Positions 1-8,350 of a stretch of 64,000 bases of DNA are shown one piece after another. The notes under the pieces are model-generated. The model did no database searches. It had not been told where the DNA came from and saw only the letters and a program-made list of their open reading frames with translations. Numbering within the stretch: position 1 is the first letter of the stretch; every line of letters starts with the position of its first letter. The stretch spans positions 372,001-436,000 of the forward strand of contig NZ_VIGW01000001.1 in NCBI RefSeq assembly GCF_007858435.1, in the 5' to 3' direction. This DNA comes from Tsukamurella asaccharolytica. Its GTDB lineage: Bacteria > Actinomycetota > Actinomycetes > Mycobacteriales > Mycobacteriaceae. The translations under genes and the position numbers were made by a program.

Positions 1-945
1 GGCAAGGGCGGCACCGGCAAGTCGACGGTGGCCGCGGCGCTCGCGCTGGCGCTCGCCTCCGGTGGCAAGAAGGTGCTGCTCATCGAGGTGGAGGGCCGCA
101 GCGGTATCGCCCCGACCTTCGAGGTGGGGGAACTACCCCCGACGGAGACGCGGATCGCGGCGACCGACGGCGGCGGCGAGGTGCACGCGCTGCCGATGGA
201 TGTGGAGGCGACCTTCCTCGACTACCTCAAGACCAACTACGGCATGGGCCTGGCGGCGCGGGCACTCAAGTCGATCGGCGCGATCGAGTTCGCGACGACG
301 CTGGCGCCCGGGCTCAAGGACATCCTGATCACCGGCAAGATCATGGAGTGCACCCAGCGCCGCACGGGCGACGGTCGCTACGCCTACGACGCGATCGTCG
401 TGGACGCACCGCCCACCGGCCGGATCGGGATGTTCCTCGACGTCACCCGGGCGATGCGGGAGATCGCGAAGGCCGGGCCGATCGCCGGCCAGGCGGACCG
501 CGTGGTCCGCCTGCTGCACTCCCCCGACACCGTCGTGCATCTGGTGACCCTGCTCGAGTCGCTGCCCATCCAGGAGACCGCCGAGGCGGCGACGGAGTTG
601 CGGGCGCTGGACCTGAAGGTCGGCACCGTCATCGTGAACCGCACTCTGCCGCAGTTGCTCTCCGAGGCCGATCTCGCCGCCGCCGCCGCCGGGACGGTGG
701 ACGGCCCCGCCGTGCGGGCCGCGCTCGACGGTGCCGGGCTGCCGCTGTCCGACGCGGACCTCGCCGGCCTGCTCACCGAAACCATCCAGTTCGCACGGAC
801 GGTCCGCGCTCAGGACGGCGCGCGCGCGGACCTACGTGCGATCGACGCCGCGGGCCGGCTGGAACTGCCGCTGCTCACGGGCGGTGTCGACCTGCGCGGC
901 GTGTACGAGCTGTCCGGCGTCCTGATCGAGGCGGGAGTCCGATGA
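1..945 (+). CDS. Get3/ArsA-like ATPase, first subunit (5' end outside window)
   Basis: The reading frame is open from base 1 and begins inside the P-loop (GKGGTGKST), so the N-terminus, probably some 10-25 residues, lies upstream. The visible 314 residues show an ArsA/Get3-type deviant Walker A and a switch-like stretch VVDAPPTGR near residue 132. The family hydrolyses ATP as a dimer, and the position before a second ArsA-like gene and whiB4 matches M. tuberculosis Rv3679-Rv3680. The stop codon overlaps the next start (ATGA at 942-945), which indicates translational coupling and a heteromeric pair. No arsenite-binding cysteine cluster is visible, so arsenite export is unlikely. Family assignment is firm; the cargo is unknown. 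Confidence 0.9.
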   Translation, partial: GKGGTGKSTVAAALALALASGGKKVLLIEVEGRSGIAPTFEVGELPPTETRIAATDGGGEVHALPMDVEATFLDYLKTNYGMGLAARALKSIGAIEFATTLAPGLKDILITGKIMECTQRRTGDGRYAYDAIVVDAPPTGRIGMFLDVTRAMREIAKAGPIAGQADRVVRLLHSPDTVVHLVTLLESLPIQETAEAATELRALDLKVGTVIVNRTLPQLLSEADLAAAAAGTVDGPAVRAALDGAGLPLSDADLAGLLTETIQFARTVRAQDGARADLRAIDAAGRLELPLLTGGVDLRGVYELSGVLIEAGVR

Positions 946-2042
946 TCGACCTGAAGCTCGGACCGCAGCTGGTGGACCCGGGCACGCGCGTGGTCGTCTG
1001 CTGCGGCAGCGGCGGCGTCGGCAAGACCACGACCGCCGCGGCGATGGCGCTGTGGGCGGCGGAGCACGGGCGGCGCGTCGTGGTGCTGACGATCGATCCC
1101 GCGCGCCGGCTGGCGCAGGCGCTCGGCGTCGCGGACCTGACCAACGAGCCGCAGGAGGTCTCGATCCCCGGCGACGGGACCCTGCACGCGATGATGCTCG
1201 ACATGAAGCGGACCTTCGACGAGATGGTCACCTCCAACGCGGATCCCGCTCGGGCGCAGGAGATCCTGGCGAACCCCTTCTATCAGACGGTGGCATCGTC
1301 GTTCTCCGGCACGCAGGAGTACATGGCGATGGAGAAGCTCGGCCAACTCACCGCCGACGGCCGCTGGGATCTCGTGGTGGTGGACACGCCGCCGTCGCGC
1401 AACGCCCTGGACTTCCTCGACGCGCCGAAGCGGTTCGGCTCCATGCTGGACTCGCGACTGATGCGCCTCATCGCCGGCCCGACCCGAGGCCTCGGCCGCA
1501 TGGTCTCCGGCGGCATGGGCCTGGCCCTGAAGCTGGTCTCCACCATCGTGGGCAGCCAGATGCTTTCCGATGCTTCTGGTTTCGTCGCGCAGATGGACAC
1601 CTTGATCGGCGGCTTCCAGGAGCGGGCCGAGGGCACCTACGCGCTGCTGGCGCGGCCCAGCACCCGCTTCGTGGTGGTCGCCTCGCCCGAGGAGGACACG
1701 CTCCGCGAGGCGACGTACTTCGTGGAGCGGCTCGCCGGCGAGTCGATGCCGCTGGCCGGACTCATCGTCAACCGTACGCACCCCGGGCTCGCCACGATCG
1801 GCGTGGATCGGGCCCGGGAGGCCGCGAGCCGCCTCGGCTCCAGCGGCGCCGCCGGCACCGCGGAGGGGGTGCTGCGCGTGCACGCGTGGCGTGCGGAGAT
1901 CGCGGCGCGCGAGGTAGAGGTGCTCGGCACGTTCGTCGGCCGGTGCCCGACGGTGCCGGTGGTCGGGGTGCCCTCACTTCCGTTCGAGGTGGCGAACCTC
2001 GAGGCGCTGCAGGCCGTGGCCGAGCAGATCGTCGGCTCCTAG
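942..2042 (+). CDS. Get3/ArsA-like ATPase, second subunit
   Basis: A 366-residue ArsA/Get3-family ATPase with P-loop [10 protein letters not shown] near residues 26-35, DPARR just after it, and [13 protein letters not shown] (switch II region) near residue 147. It starts at ATG 942 inside the stop codon of the upstream homologue, so the two are almost certainly made together, as with Rv3679/Rv3680 of M. tuberculosis. That pair has been described as Get3-like; I infer a heterodimeric cytosolic ATPase, client unknown. The hydrophobic segment near residues 180-205 ([13 protein letters not shown] onward) resembles the region that contacts client helices in Get3. Confidence 0.92.
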   Translation: MIDLKLGPQLVDPGTRVVVCCGSGGVGKTTTAAAMALWAAEHGRRVVVLTIDPARRLAQALGVADLTNEPQEVSIPGDGTLHAMMLDMKRTFDEMVTSNADPARAQEILANPFYQTVASSFSGTQEYMAMEKLGQLTADGRWDLVVVDTPPSRNALDFLDAPKRFGSMLDSRLMRLIAGPTRGLGRMVSGGMGLALKLVSTIVGSQMLSDASGFVAQMDTLIGGFQERAEGTYALLARPSTRFVVVASPEEDTLREATYFVERLAGESMPLAGLIVNRTHPGLATIGVDRAREAASRLGSSGAAGTAEGVLRVHAWRAEIAAREVEVLGTFVGRCPTVPVVGVPSLPFEVANLEALQAVAEQIVGS

Positions 2043-2068
2043 CCGCGCGCCCGACCGGGCCGAGGGGA

Positions 2069-2383
2069 TCAGCCCGCGACGACGCGCTTGCGGTCGCGCT
2101 GGGCCTCGAAGAAGGAACGCCAGCTGGTGACCTCGGGGTGCTGACGCAGAAGCGCACGGCGCTGGCGCTCGGTCATACCGCCCCAGACACCGAACTCGAC
2201 GCGGCTGTCGAGCGCATCGGCGCCGCACTCGAGCTGGACGGGGCAGTGCCGGCAGATGGTGGCGACTTTGCGCTGGGCCGCGCCGCGGACGAACAACTCG
2301 TCAGGATCGACGTCACGACACCTGGCCTTCGACACCCACACCAGGCGATCCTCGTCGTCGACCGAAACGTGTGCACTTGTCAT
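2069..2383 (-). CDS. whiB4: WhiB-family iron-sulfur regulator (WhiB4 type)
   Basis: A 104-residue WhiB protein with the four cluster cysteines C22, C44, C47 and C53 and the GVWGG turn at 65-69, followed by a basic C-terminal tail (RDRKRVV) for DNA contact. WhiB proteins bind a [4Fe-4S] cluster sensitive to O2 or NO and act as transcription regulators or sigma partners. The position, convergent with the ArsA-like pair and divergent from ponA2, is that of whiB4 (Rv3681c) in mycobacteria, which is the basis for the symbol. A GGGAG ribosome-binding site precedes the ATG. The 238 bp between whiB4 and ponA2 must carry both promoters. Confidence 0.93.
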   Translation of the reverse strand: MTSAHVSVDDEDRLVWVSKARCRDVDPDELFVRGAAQRKVATICRHCPVQLECGADALDSRVEFGVWGGMTERQRRALLRQHPEVTSWRSFFEAQRDRKRVVAG

Positions 2384-2621
2384 CTGACTCCCTTTCGCAT
2401 GGTGCGGCCCGGCCCTGGTGACGCCCCGTCCCTTCCGGTGTCAGGGGGTCGTTCGGGATGCTCGCCACATCGTCTGCAATAGTGTTATCTGAATCACACG
2501 ACGGACACAAGTCGAGGGCCGGGGTAAATCGAACAGTGGTCCAAGAAATCCAGTACACCCGTACCGATCATCTGGTCGGCGCGTCGGGATCGACGCCGAG
2601 GACGGGGCGGCACGTATCCTG

Positions 2622-5153
2622 GTGACCGTGTCGAAACCCGGAGTGATCGCGAAGCTGGTCGGCTGCGTCCTGCTGGCCGGACTGCTGGTCGCCGGCGTCC
2701 TGTTCCCGTACGTCGGCGGCCTGGGGCTGATCTCCAATCGCGCCGCGGACACCGTCGACAACATCAGCTCCGAACTGCTGGAGGGCCAGGTTCCGGAGGT
2801 CACCACGGTCTCCGACTCGACCGGCGCGCCGATGGCCTACCTCTACGACCAGCGCCGCGTGCAGGTCCCCTTCGATCAGATCTCGCCCGACATGGTGCGT
2901 TCGATCATCTCCATCGAGGACAAGCGGTTCATGGAGCACGACGGCGTCGACTACCAGGGCACCGTGCGTGCCTTCCTCAAGAACCAGTCCGCCGGCGAGG
3001 TGCAGCAGGGCGCGTCCACGCTGGATCAGCAGTACATCAAGAACTACCAGCTGCTTGTTCTCGCGAAGTCCGACGCCGACCGTCGCGCAGCCGTCGCCAC
3101 CACCCCGGCGCGCAAGCTCCGCGAGGTGCGGATGGCGCTCACGCTCGAGCGCACATTGACCGAGCGGGCGAAGGAGGAGCACGGGGTCGACGACGCGCGC
3201 GCCAAGGTGATCGCCAAGGAGCAGATCCTGGCGCGCTACCTCAATCTGGTCCCCTTCGGCAACGGCGCCTACGGCATCGAGGTTGCCGCGCAGACCTACT
3301 TCGGCAAGCGCGCCGCCCAGCTGAACATCCAGGAGTCGGCGATGCTCGCCGGGATGGTGCAGTCGAGCTCGTCGCTCAATCCCTACACCAATCCGCGGGG
3401 TGTGCTCGATCGCCGCAACACGGTGCTCGACACCCTCGTCACGAACTTCCCGGACAAGGCGGCCGAGTACGAGGCCGCCAAGCGGACGCCACTCGGCGTG
3501 CTGCCGCGCCCCAACACGCTCCCCGGCGGCTGCATCTCCGCGGTCGCGAACCGCGGCTACTTCTGCGACTACGTGCTGCAGTACCTCGCCGAAGCGGGCA
3601 TTCCGAAGGAGACGGTGATGCGCGGCGGCTACACCATCCGCACCACTCTGGACCCGCGGGTGCAAGATTCCGTGCAGGCCTCCCTGAACGCCACCGCCAG
3701 CCCCACGTTGTCGAACGTCGCGCAGGTCATGAACGTGATCAAGCCGGGCGAGAACTCGCACGACATCGTGGCGATGAATTCCTCGCGCGTCTACGGCCTG
3801 GACGTCGCGAAACGGCAGACGGTGCAGCCCGAGCCCTTCGCCCAGGTCGGCGACGGCGCGGGCTCGACCTTCAAGATCTTCACCGTCGCCGCGGCGATGG
3901 AGAAGGGCATGGGCCTTGACACCAACGTGACGGTCCCGTCGACGGTGCAGGTCAAGGGAATGGGCCACGGCGGCTACGCCGGTTGCCCGTCGGACTCCTA
4001 CTGCGTGAAGAACGCCGGCCCGTACCCCTCGTCGATGTCGCTGACCCAGGCGCTCGCGACGTCGCCGAACACGCCGTTCATCAAGCTCATCGAGCAGGTG
4101 GGCGTGGCACCCGTCGTCGACATGGCGGTCAAGCTGGGCCTGCGCTCGTACACCCTGCCGGGGAGCTCGGGCTTCGGCGCCGACAGCCTCGCGGACATGT
4201 TCAAGAAGCAGAACCTCGCCTCGTTCACCCTCGGCCCGACCGCAGTGAGCGCGCTGGAGCTGACGAACGTGGCCGCGACGCTGGCATCCGGCGGCGTCTG
4301 GTGCCCGGCGAACCCGGTGCAGTCGATCACCCAGCCCAAACGCAACAGCGACGGCATCCAGACCATCGGGGCCGACGGTAAGCCCGAGACCACGCCGGTG
4401 CCCTACAAGTCGGAGAAGTGCGAGCAGGTCATCGACAGGGGCTTGGCGAACACGCTCGCGAACGCGCTGAGCGCGGACGACCGCGGCGCGGGCACCTCCG
4501 CCGCGGCCGCCTCGCGCTCGGGATGGACCCTGCCCTTGTCCGGCAAAACAGGCACCACGGAGACCTTCCGCTCCTCGGCATTCCTCGCCTACACGAACCA
4601 GTACGCCGGTGCCAGCTACGTCTACAACGACGGCAACTCCCCCGGCCCGATCTGCACCAGCCCGCTCCGGCCGTGCGGCGAGGGCAACGTCTACGGCGGT
4701 AACGAGCCCGCTCTGGCCTGGTACAACGCCATCAAGCCGGTGTCCACGATCTACGGGCCGATCGCGATACCGCCCGTCGACCCGAAGTACCGGGACGGCT
4801 TCGGTCCGGGCAAGATCCCGAACGTCGTCGGACTCACTCAGGCGGCAGCCAGGGCGCGCGTCGAGGCCGCCGGCTTCAAGACCACCGTGGCGTGGGTCAA
4901 CAACTCGGCGGCCAACGGCACCGTCATCTCCACCTCGCCGTCGGGCTTCAGCCAGCCGGGTTCGACCATCACGCTGAACCTGTCGAACGGGATCGCGCCG
5001 GCACCGTCGACCCCGTCGACTCCGGGCGTGCAGACGGGGCCGGGCGGCACCACCATCACCATCCCCGGCTTCGGCCAGTTCACCATTCCCGGCGCGGGCG
5101 GCCAGGGCGGCGGCCCGGTCGAGCCACCGGCGCCGGAGCCTCCTGGTAACTGA
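2622..5153 (+). CDS. ponA2: Bifunctional class A penicillin-binding protein with PASTA domain
   Basis: An 843-residue peptidoglycan synthase. A short cytoplasmic tail and one membrane helix (about residues 8-30) precede a GT51 transglycosylase domain with catalytic Glu99 in IEDKRFMEHDG and GASTLDQQYIKN. The transpeptidase domain has S415-TF-K418, S481-P-N483 and K642-T-G644. One PASTA domain follows (about 732-790), then a Pro/Gly-rich tail. Order and position next to whiB4 match PonA2 (Rv3682). Two GTG starts are possible, 2622 and 2628, differing by two residues; neither has a strong ribosome-binding site. The protein polymerises and crosslinks peptidoglycan outside the membrane. Confidence 0.95.
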   Translation: MTVSKPGVIAKLVGCVLLAGLLVAGVLFPYVGGLGLISNRAADTVDNISSELLEGQVPEVTTVSDSTGAPMAYLYDQRRVQVPFDQISPDMVRSIISIEDKRFMEHDGVDYQGTVRAFLKNQSAGEVQQGASTLDQQYIKNYQLLVLAKSDADRRAAVATTPARKLREVRMALTLERTLTERAKEEHGVDDARAKVIAKEQILARYLNLVPFGNGAYGIEVAAQTYFGKRAAQLNIQESAMLAGMVQSSSSLNPYTNPRGVLDRRNTVLDTLVTNFPDKAAEYEAAKRTPLGVLPRPNTLPGGCISAVANRGYFCDYVLQYLAEAGIPKETVMRGGYTIRTTLDPRVQDSVQASLNATASPTLSNVAQVMNVIKPGENSHDIVAMNSSRVYGLDVAKRQTVQPEPFAQVGDGAGSTFKIFTVAAAMEKGMGLDTNVTVPSTVQVKGMGHGGYAGCPSDSYCVKNAGPYPSSMSLTQALATSPNTPFIKLIEQVGVAPVVDMAVKLGLRSYTLPGSSGFGADSLADMFKKQNLASFTLGPTAVSALELTNVAATLASGGVWCPANPVQSITQPKRNSDGIQTIGADGKPETTPVPYKSEKCEQVIDRGLANTLANALSADDRGAGTSAAAASRSGWTLPLSGKTGTTETFRSSAFLAYTNQYAGASYVYNDGNSPGPICTSPLRPCGEGNVYGGNEPALAWYNAIKPVSTIYGPIAIPPVDPKYRDGFGPGKIPNVVGLTQAAARARVEAAGFKTTVAWVNNSAANGTVISTSPSGFSQPGSTITLNLSNGIAPAPSTPSTPGVQTGPGGTTITIPGFGQFTIPGAGGQGGGPVEPPAPEPPGN

Positions 5154-5168
5154 CTCCCGTTCGCCCGA

Positions 5169-6818
5169 TCAGCCGAGCTTCGGCGTCGCTCGGTCGAGGA
5201 TCGCGGCGGTGTCGACGCCCTGCGGGAGGGTGCCGAAGACGTCGCCGCGGTCGCCCGCGAGGCGGGTGCGGGTGTAGGCGTCCGCGACTGCGGGATGGCC
5301 GAACCGTACGAGCAGTGAGCCCTGCAGCGCGGCCGCCATGTCGCCGACGAGGCGACGGGCGCCGAACTGCATCGCCGTCCGGTCGGTGGGATCGATCGCG
5401 CCGAAGGAACCCTTGAGCTTGGCGACGGCCTCGTCGTAGACCGGGTCCGCGCCGGTGGCCGCGTCGAGCTCAGCGAAGAAGGCGGCGACGGCCAGCGGCT
5501 CGCGGGCCATCGCGCGCAGCACGTCGAGGGCGGCCACGTTGCCGGACCCCTCCCACACGGAGAGCAGCGGCGCCTCGCGGTACAGGCGCGGCAGCCGAGA
5601 GTCCTCGACGTAGCCGTTACCGCCCAGGCACTCCAGCGCCTCGGCGGCGTGGATCGGGCCGCGCTTGCACACGTGGTACTTCGTGACGGCCAGGGCGATC
5701 CTGCGCAGCAGCGACGCGTGCTCGTCGCCGCCGGCGGAGCGGTCGGTGAGGCCCGCGAGCCAGAGTCCGGCGGTGGTGGCGCCCTCCGCCTCGACGGCGA
5801 GGTCGGCGAGCACGTTGCGCATGAGCGGCTGGTCGATGAGGTCCGCACCGAAGGCCGCGCGGTGCGCGGCGTGGTGCGCGGCCTGCGCGAGACCGGCGCG
5901 CATGCCGGTGGCGGTGCCGAGCACGCAGTCCAGGCGGGTCATGTTCACCATCTCGACGATGGTGCGGACGCCGCGCCCCTCCTCGCCCACGAGCCACCCG
6001 ACGGTGTCGTCGTACTCGAGCTCGCTGCTGGCGTTGGAGTGATTGCCCAGCTTGTCCTTGAGGCGCTGCAGGGCGAAGACGTTGCGCGTCCCGTCGGGCA
6101 GCACTCGCGGAATGAAGAAGCACGAGACGCCCGACTCGGTCTGCGCCAGCGTGAGGAACAGGTCCGACATCGGGGCGGAGGTGAACCACTTGTGGCCCGT
6201 GATCCGGTACGTCCCATCGGATTGCGGGATCGCGCGGGTCGTGTTGGCACGCACGTCCGAGCCGCCCTGCTTCTCGGTCATCGACATGCCGGCGATGAGG
6301 CCACGCTTGCCCAGAGGAGCCCGCAGCCCGAAGTCGTACTCCTTCGCCGTGAGCAGCGGCTCGTACTGGGCGGCGAGCTCGGCGTTGGCCCGCAAGGCGG
6401 GCACCACGGCGTAGGTCATGGAGATCGGGCAGCCGTGGCCGGCGTCGACGTGGCCCCACACGCTGAACTTCGCGGCGCGCACCAGGTGTGCGTTCGGGTC
6501 GGTCTCCGCCCACGGCGCGGCGTGCAGGCCGTGTTCGACGGCGACCGTCATCAGGCGGTGGTAGGCGGGGTCGTAGACCACCTCGTCGATGCGGTTGCCG
6601 TACCGGTCGTGGGTCTTGAGGACCGGCGGGTGCGCCTCGGCGAGATCGCCCCACTCCAGCGCCTCGGCCGTGCCGCCGAGGGCGCCGAGCGCGTGGATCG
6701 CGTCCAGTTGCGCCGCGTCGACGCGAGCGCGCCGCAACGCATCGTCGATCATCGGGGTCTCGGCGGTGTTGAAGCCGAGCAGCGGCGGCACCTGGTTGGT
6801 CACTTCGTGGGTCGGCAC
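5169..6818 (-). CDS. AidB-like acyl-CoA dehydrogenase
   Basis: A 549-residue flavoprotein of the AidB branch of the acyl-CoA dehydrogenases (E. coli AidB has 541 residues, ordinary ACADs about 390). Seen: MTEKQGGSDVRANTT and GHKWFTSAPMSDLFL (FAD/substrate lobe), then ECLGGNGYVEDSRLPRLYRE and WEGSGNV near the C-terminus. GTG 6818 is chosen because GGAG lies 7 bases upstream (minus-strand aaggagcgggcGTG) and the protein then begins PTHEVTNQVPPL as in relatives; upstream in-frame ATGs at up to 6920 lie in the regulatory region. AidB proteins bind DNA and FAD and are linked to alkylation protection, but many actinobacterial members may simply oxidise an acyl-CoA. It is divergent from a PaaX-type regulator. 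Confidence 0.9.
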   Translation of the reverse strand: MPTHEVTNQVPPLLGFNTAETPMIDDALRRARVDAAQLDAIHALGALGGTAEALEWGDLAEAHPPVLKTHDRYGNRIDEVVYDPAYHRLMTVAVEHGLHAAPWAETDPNAHLVRAAKFSVWGHVDAGHGCPISMTYAVVPALRANAELAAQYEPLLTAKEYDFGLRAPLGKRGLIAGMSMTEKQGGSDVRANTTRAIPQSDGTYRITGHKWFTSAPMSDLFLTLAQTESGVSCFFIPRVLPDGTRNVFALQRLKDKLGNHSNASSELEYDDTVGWLVGEEGRGVRTIVEMVNMTRLDCVLGTATGMRAGLAQAAHHAAHRAAFGADLIDQPLMRNVLADLAVEAEGATTAGLWLAGLTDRSAGGDEHASLLRRIALAVTKYHVCKRGPIHAAEALECLGGNGYVEDSRLPRLYREAPLLSVWEGSGNVAALDVLRAMAREPLAVAAFFAELDAATGADPVYDEAVAKLKGSFGAIDPTDRTAMQFGARRLVGDMAAALQGSLLVRFGHPAVADAYTRTRLAGDRGDVFGTLPQGVDTAAILDRATPKLG

Positions 6819-6870
6819 GCCCGCTCCTTCGTTCGACGGTGCGCGGCCGCTCGGGCCGCCCTCCACAGTG

Positions 6871-6904
6871 TTGCACATCTGCGACAGTCGCACCAGATCT
6901 GCAA
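6871..6904. promoter_or_regulatory. 34-bp imperfect dyad upstream of the AidB-like gene
   Basis: The left arm TTGCACATCT and right arm AGATCTGCAA are near-perfect inverted copies, around a perfect 13-bp palindrome TGCGACAGTCGCA at 6880-6892. It lies 53-86 bases upstream of the start at 6818, where it could overlap the -35 region. Parts of it (TTGCACATC, CACATCTGC, AGATCTG) recur before the second acyl-CoA dehydrogenase at 9246-9283. The binding protein is unknown. Confidence 0.5.
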
Positions 6905-6975
6905 TGCGATGTGCGTGCATCCACTCGACCTAGCACCGGCCCCGAGCGATCGTTCCGACGAGCGCACGACTCTCC

Positions 6976-6995
6976 GATTCTGTCCGACTCGGACA
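6976..6995 (+). promoter_or_regulatory. Palindromic operator candidate, copy 1
   Basis: GATTC followed by the perfect 15-bp palindrome TGTCCGACTCGGACA (6981-6995). An almost identical element lies in opposite orientation at 7141-7160; 18 of 20 positions agree. It is 158 bases upstream of the AidB-like start. The PaaX-family protein is the obvious candidate ligand, by position only. Confidence 0.6.
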
Positions 6996-7140
6996 CCGCG
7001 CCGTCCTCGCGCTTGGCGCATTCGGTCGACCTGGCGTCTCGTGGGGGAATCGGCGCCGCGCGGGGGACGACGCCGGCTCATCGGGCGGCCGGGGCGCCGC
7101 CGCACGCGAGACCTGGGCGCAGAGCCCCGGCGCGGCACCC

Positions 7141-7160
7141 TGTCCGAACCGGACAGAATC
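7141..7160 (-). promoter_or_regulatory. Palindromic operator candidate, copy 2
   Basis: Read on the minus strand this is GATTCTGTCCGGTTCGGACA, matching copy 1 at 18 of 20 positions. The core TGTCCGAACCGGACA (7141-7155) is palindromic with a 3-base centre. It lies 112 bases upstream of the PaaX-like ATG. Centres of the two copies are 160 bp apart, about 15 helical turns, which would allow looping. Confidence 0.6.
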
Positions 7161-7258
7161 CGAGGGTCACGACGACGCAGTACCGTCAGCCCCCAATCCC
7201 CCGCAGATCCGCGAGCCCGTCCCCCGCCGCTCGCCCCGGCGACCACGCAGCCGCCGTG

Positions 7259-7264
7259 TAGCGT
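7259..7264 (+). promoter_or_regulatory. -10 element of a probable leaderless paaX-like transcript
   Basis: TAGCGT followed by 7 bases and then the ATG at 7272; no Shine-Dalgarno sequence is present. The same TAGCGT-N7-ATG arrangement occurs at 53884. Confidence 0.5.
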
Positions 7265-7271
7265 CGAGCCG

Positions 7272-7991
7272 ATGTCCACGCCCCTCACCACGACGGTCAC
7301 CGCACGCTCGGCCGTGCTGAGTCTGCTCCTGGGCGCGCACCCGCCGGAGCTGGAGGGGCGCGAGATCGTGGCGGCGATGCGACTGTTCGGGATTTCCGAA
7401 TCCACGACGCGGGCGGCGATGTCGCGCATGGTGTCCGCTGGCGACCTGGTACGCGACGGCGGGCGCTACGCGCTGTCGGATCGCCTCGCCCGCCGCCAGG
7501 CGCGCACGGACTCTCCCGCGTTGGTGCGCTGGGACGGGACGTGGGAGACGGCGATCGTCACGACGAGTGGGCGCAGCGCGGGCGACCGCGCCGAGCTGCG
7601 CGCCGAGATGACCCGTCTGCGGCTCGCGGAGCTGCGCGAGGGCGTGTGGATGCGGCCCGCGAACCTCGACAGAACCCTCCCTGCCTCGATCCGGGAGGTG
7701 ACCACGCGCTTCACTGCGCGGCCGGACGACGACCCCTCCGACCTCGCGCGCGCACTGTGGGACCTGCCGGAATGGGCCCGGCGCGGGCACGCGCTGCTGG
7801 ACGCGCTCGCCGACGCCGGCGACGACGGACGGGCACGGTTCCTGACGATGGTGTCGGTGGTCCGCCACCTGTACTGCGATCCGCTGCTGCCGGACGAGCT
7901 CCGGCCGCCGGATTGGCCGGCGGGCGAACTCACCGCCCGGTACGCGGATTTTCGCGGCTGGTTGGCGGAGATGCGGATCGGGCGGGGCTGA
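7272..7991 (+). CDS. PaaX-family transcriptional regulator
   Basis: A 239-residue protein with an N-terminal winged helix (SAVLSLLLGAHP, LFGISESTTRAAMSRM as recognition helix region, residues about 10-55) and the PaaX C-terminal regions (ARRQARTD, WDGTWETAIV, then LPPDEL-like LLPDELRPPDWPAGE). PaaX in enterics represses phenylacetate catabolism in response to phenylacetyl-CoA; no paa genes are here, so the effector is more likely another acyl-CoA, perhaps the substrate of the divergent AidB-like enzyme. Its stop abuts the stop of the next, convergent gene. Confidence 0.9.
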   Translation: MSTPLTTTVTARSAVLSLLLGAHPPELEGREIVAAMRLFGISESTTRAAMSRMVSAGDLVRDGGRYALSDRLARRQARTDSPALVRWDGTWETAIVTTSGRSAGDRAELRAEMTRLRLAELREGVWMRPANLDRTLPASIREVTTRFTARPDDDPSDLARALWDLPEWARRGHALLDALADAGDDGRARFLTMVSVVRHLYCDPLLPDELRPPDWPAGELTARYADFRGWLAEMRIGRG

Positions 7992-8222
7992 TCAGGAGAG
8001 CGAGCCGACGACGCGGACGATCCGCGCCTGCAGGCGACGCAGCTGCGCGCCCTGGTCGTCGAGGCGGCGAGCGATGGAGTTGACCGCGTCGCACGAGCCG
8101 GTCTCGTGCAGGCTGCGCGCGTCGATCTGGAGGTCGTCGCCGGTGCGGCCGATGGAGTCTGCGATGAGCGTGAGCTGAGCGGTGAGATCGTCGAGTTCGT
8201 TGCGGACGCCGGCGAGCCCCAT
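7992..8222 (-). CDS. Small heptad-rich protein of unknown function
   Basis: A 76-residue protein with regular hydrophobic spacing through most of its length (LDDLTAQLTLIADSIGRT, then RLDDQGAQLRRLQARIVRVV), suggesting a helical hairpin or coiled coil. No membrane helix, signal peptide or known family is recognised. A purine-rich GTAGGAAAC lies just before the ATG. The size and pattern recall small WXG-like or phasin-like helical proteins, but no W-x-G motif is present. It is convergent with the PaaX-like gene, with adjacent stop codons. Confidence 0.7.
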   Translation of the reverse strand: MGLAGVRNELDDLTAQLTLIADSIGRTGDDLQIDARSLHETGSCDAVNSIARRLDDQGAQLRRLQARIVRVVGSLS

Positions 8223-8350
8223 GATGTTTCCTACTTTCCGCTAGGCGGGCCGTTCACCTGCACAGTAGGTGTCGTCTGCGACCGCTGCGCCGAATTGCAG
8301 GTGACTGTTGCGTGTCCGTTACCCGACGATTCGTCGCTCTCGGGAACCGG

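Larger units (their letters stand above)
6819..7271. other. Long divergent regulatory region between aidB-like and paaX-like genes
   Basis: 453 bp without a convincing gene; frames open across it are arginine-rich shadows. It holds an imperfect dyad near the aidB-like gene (6871-6904), two oppositely oriented copies of a 20-bp palindromic element (6976-6995 and 7141-7160), and a -10-like box just before the paaX-like ATG. This layout is what an autoregulated divergent pair would need. Confidence 0.75.

Noticed and set aside
942-2042. Arsenite efflux ATPase
   Set aside because: No arsenite-binding cysteine triad and no arsB or arsR gene nearby; the conserved context is that of the Get3-like pair.
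2568-3968. Long minus-strand frame opposite ponA2
   Set aside because: Compositional shadow in a high-GC gene; no start context, no family motifs.
5649-7991. A 780-codon plus-strand open frame running antisense through the AidB-like gene into the PaaX-like gene
   Set aside because: Its first two thirds are His/Arg/Val-rich shadow of a clear acyl-CoA dehydrogenase; only the part from 7272 has family features.
7272-7991. PaaX as a phenylacetate-pathway regulator
   Set aside because: No phenylacetate degradation gene lies within the window, so only the family name is kept.
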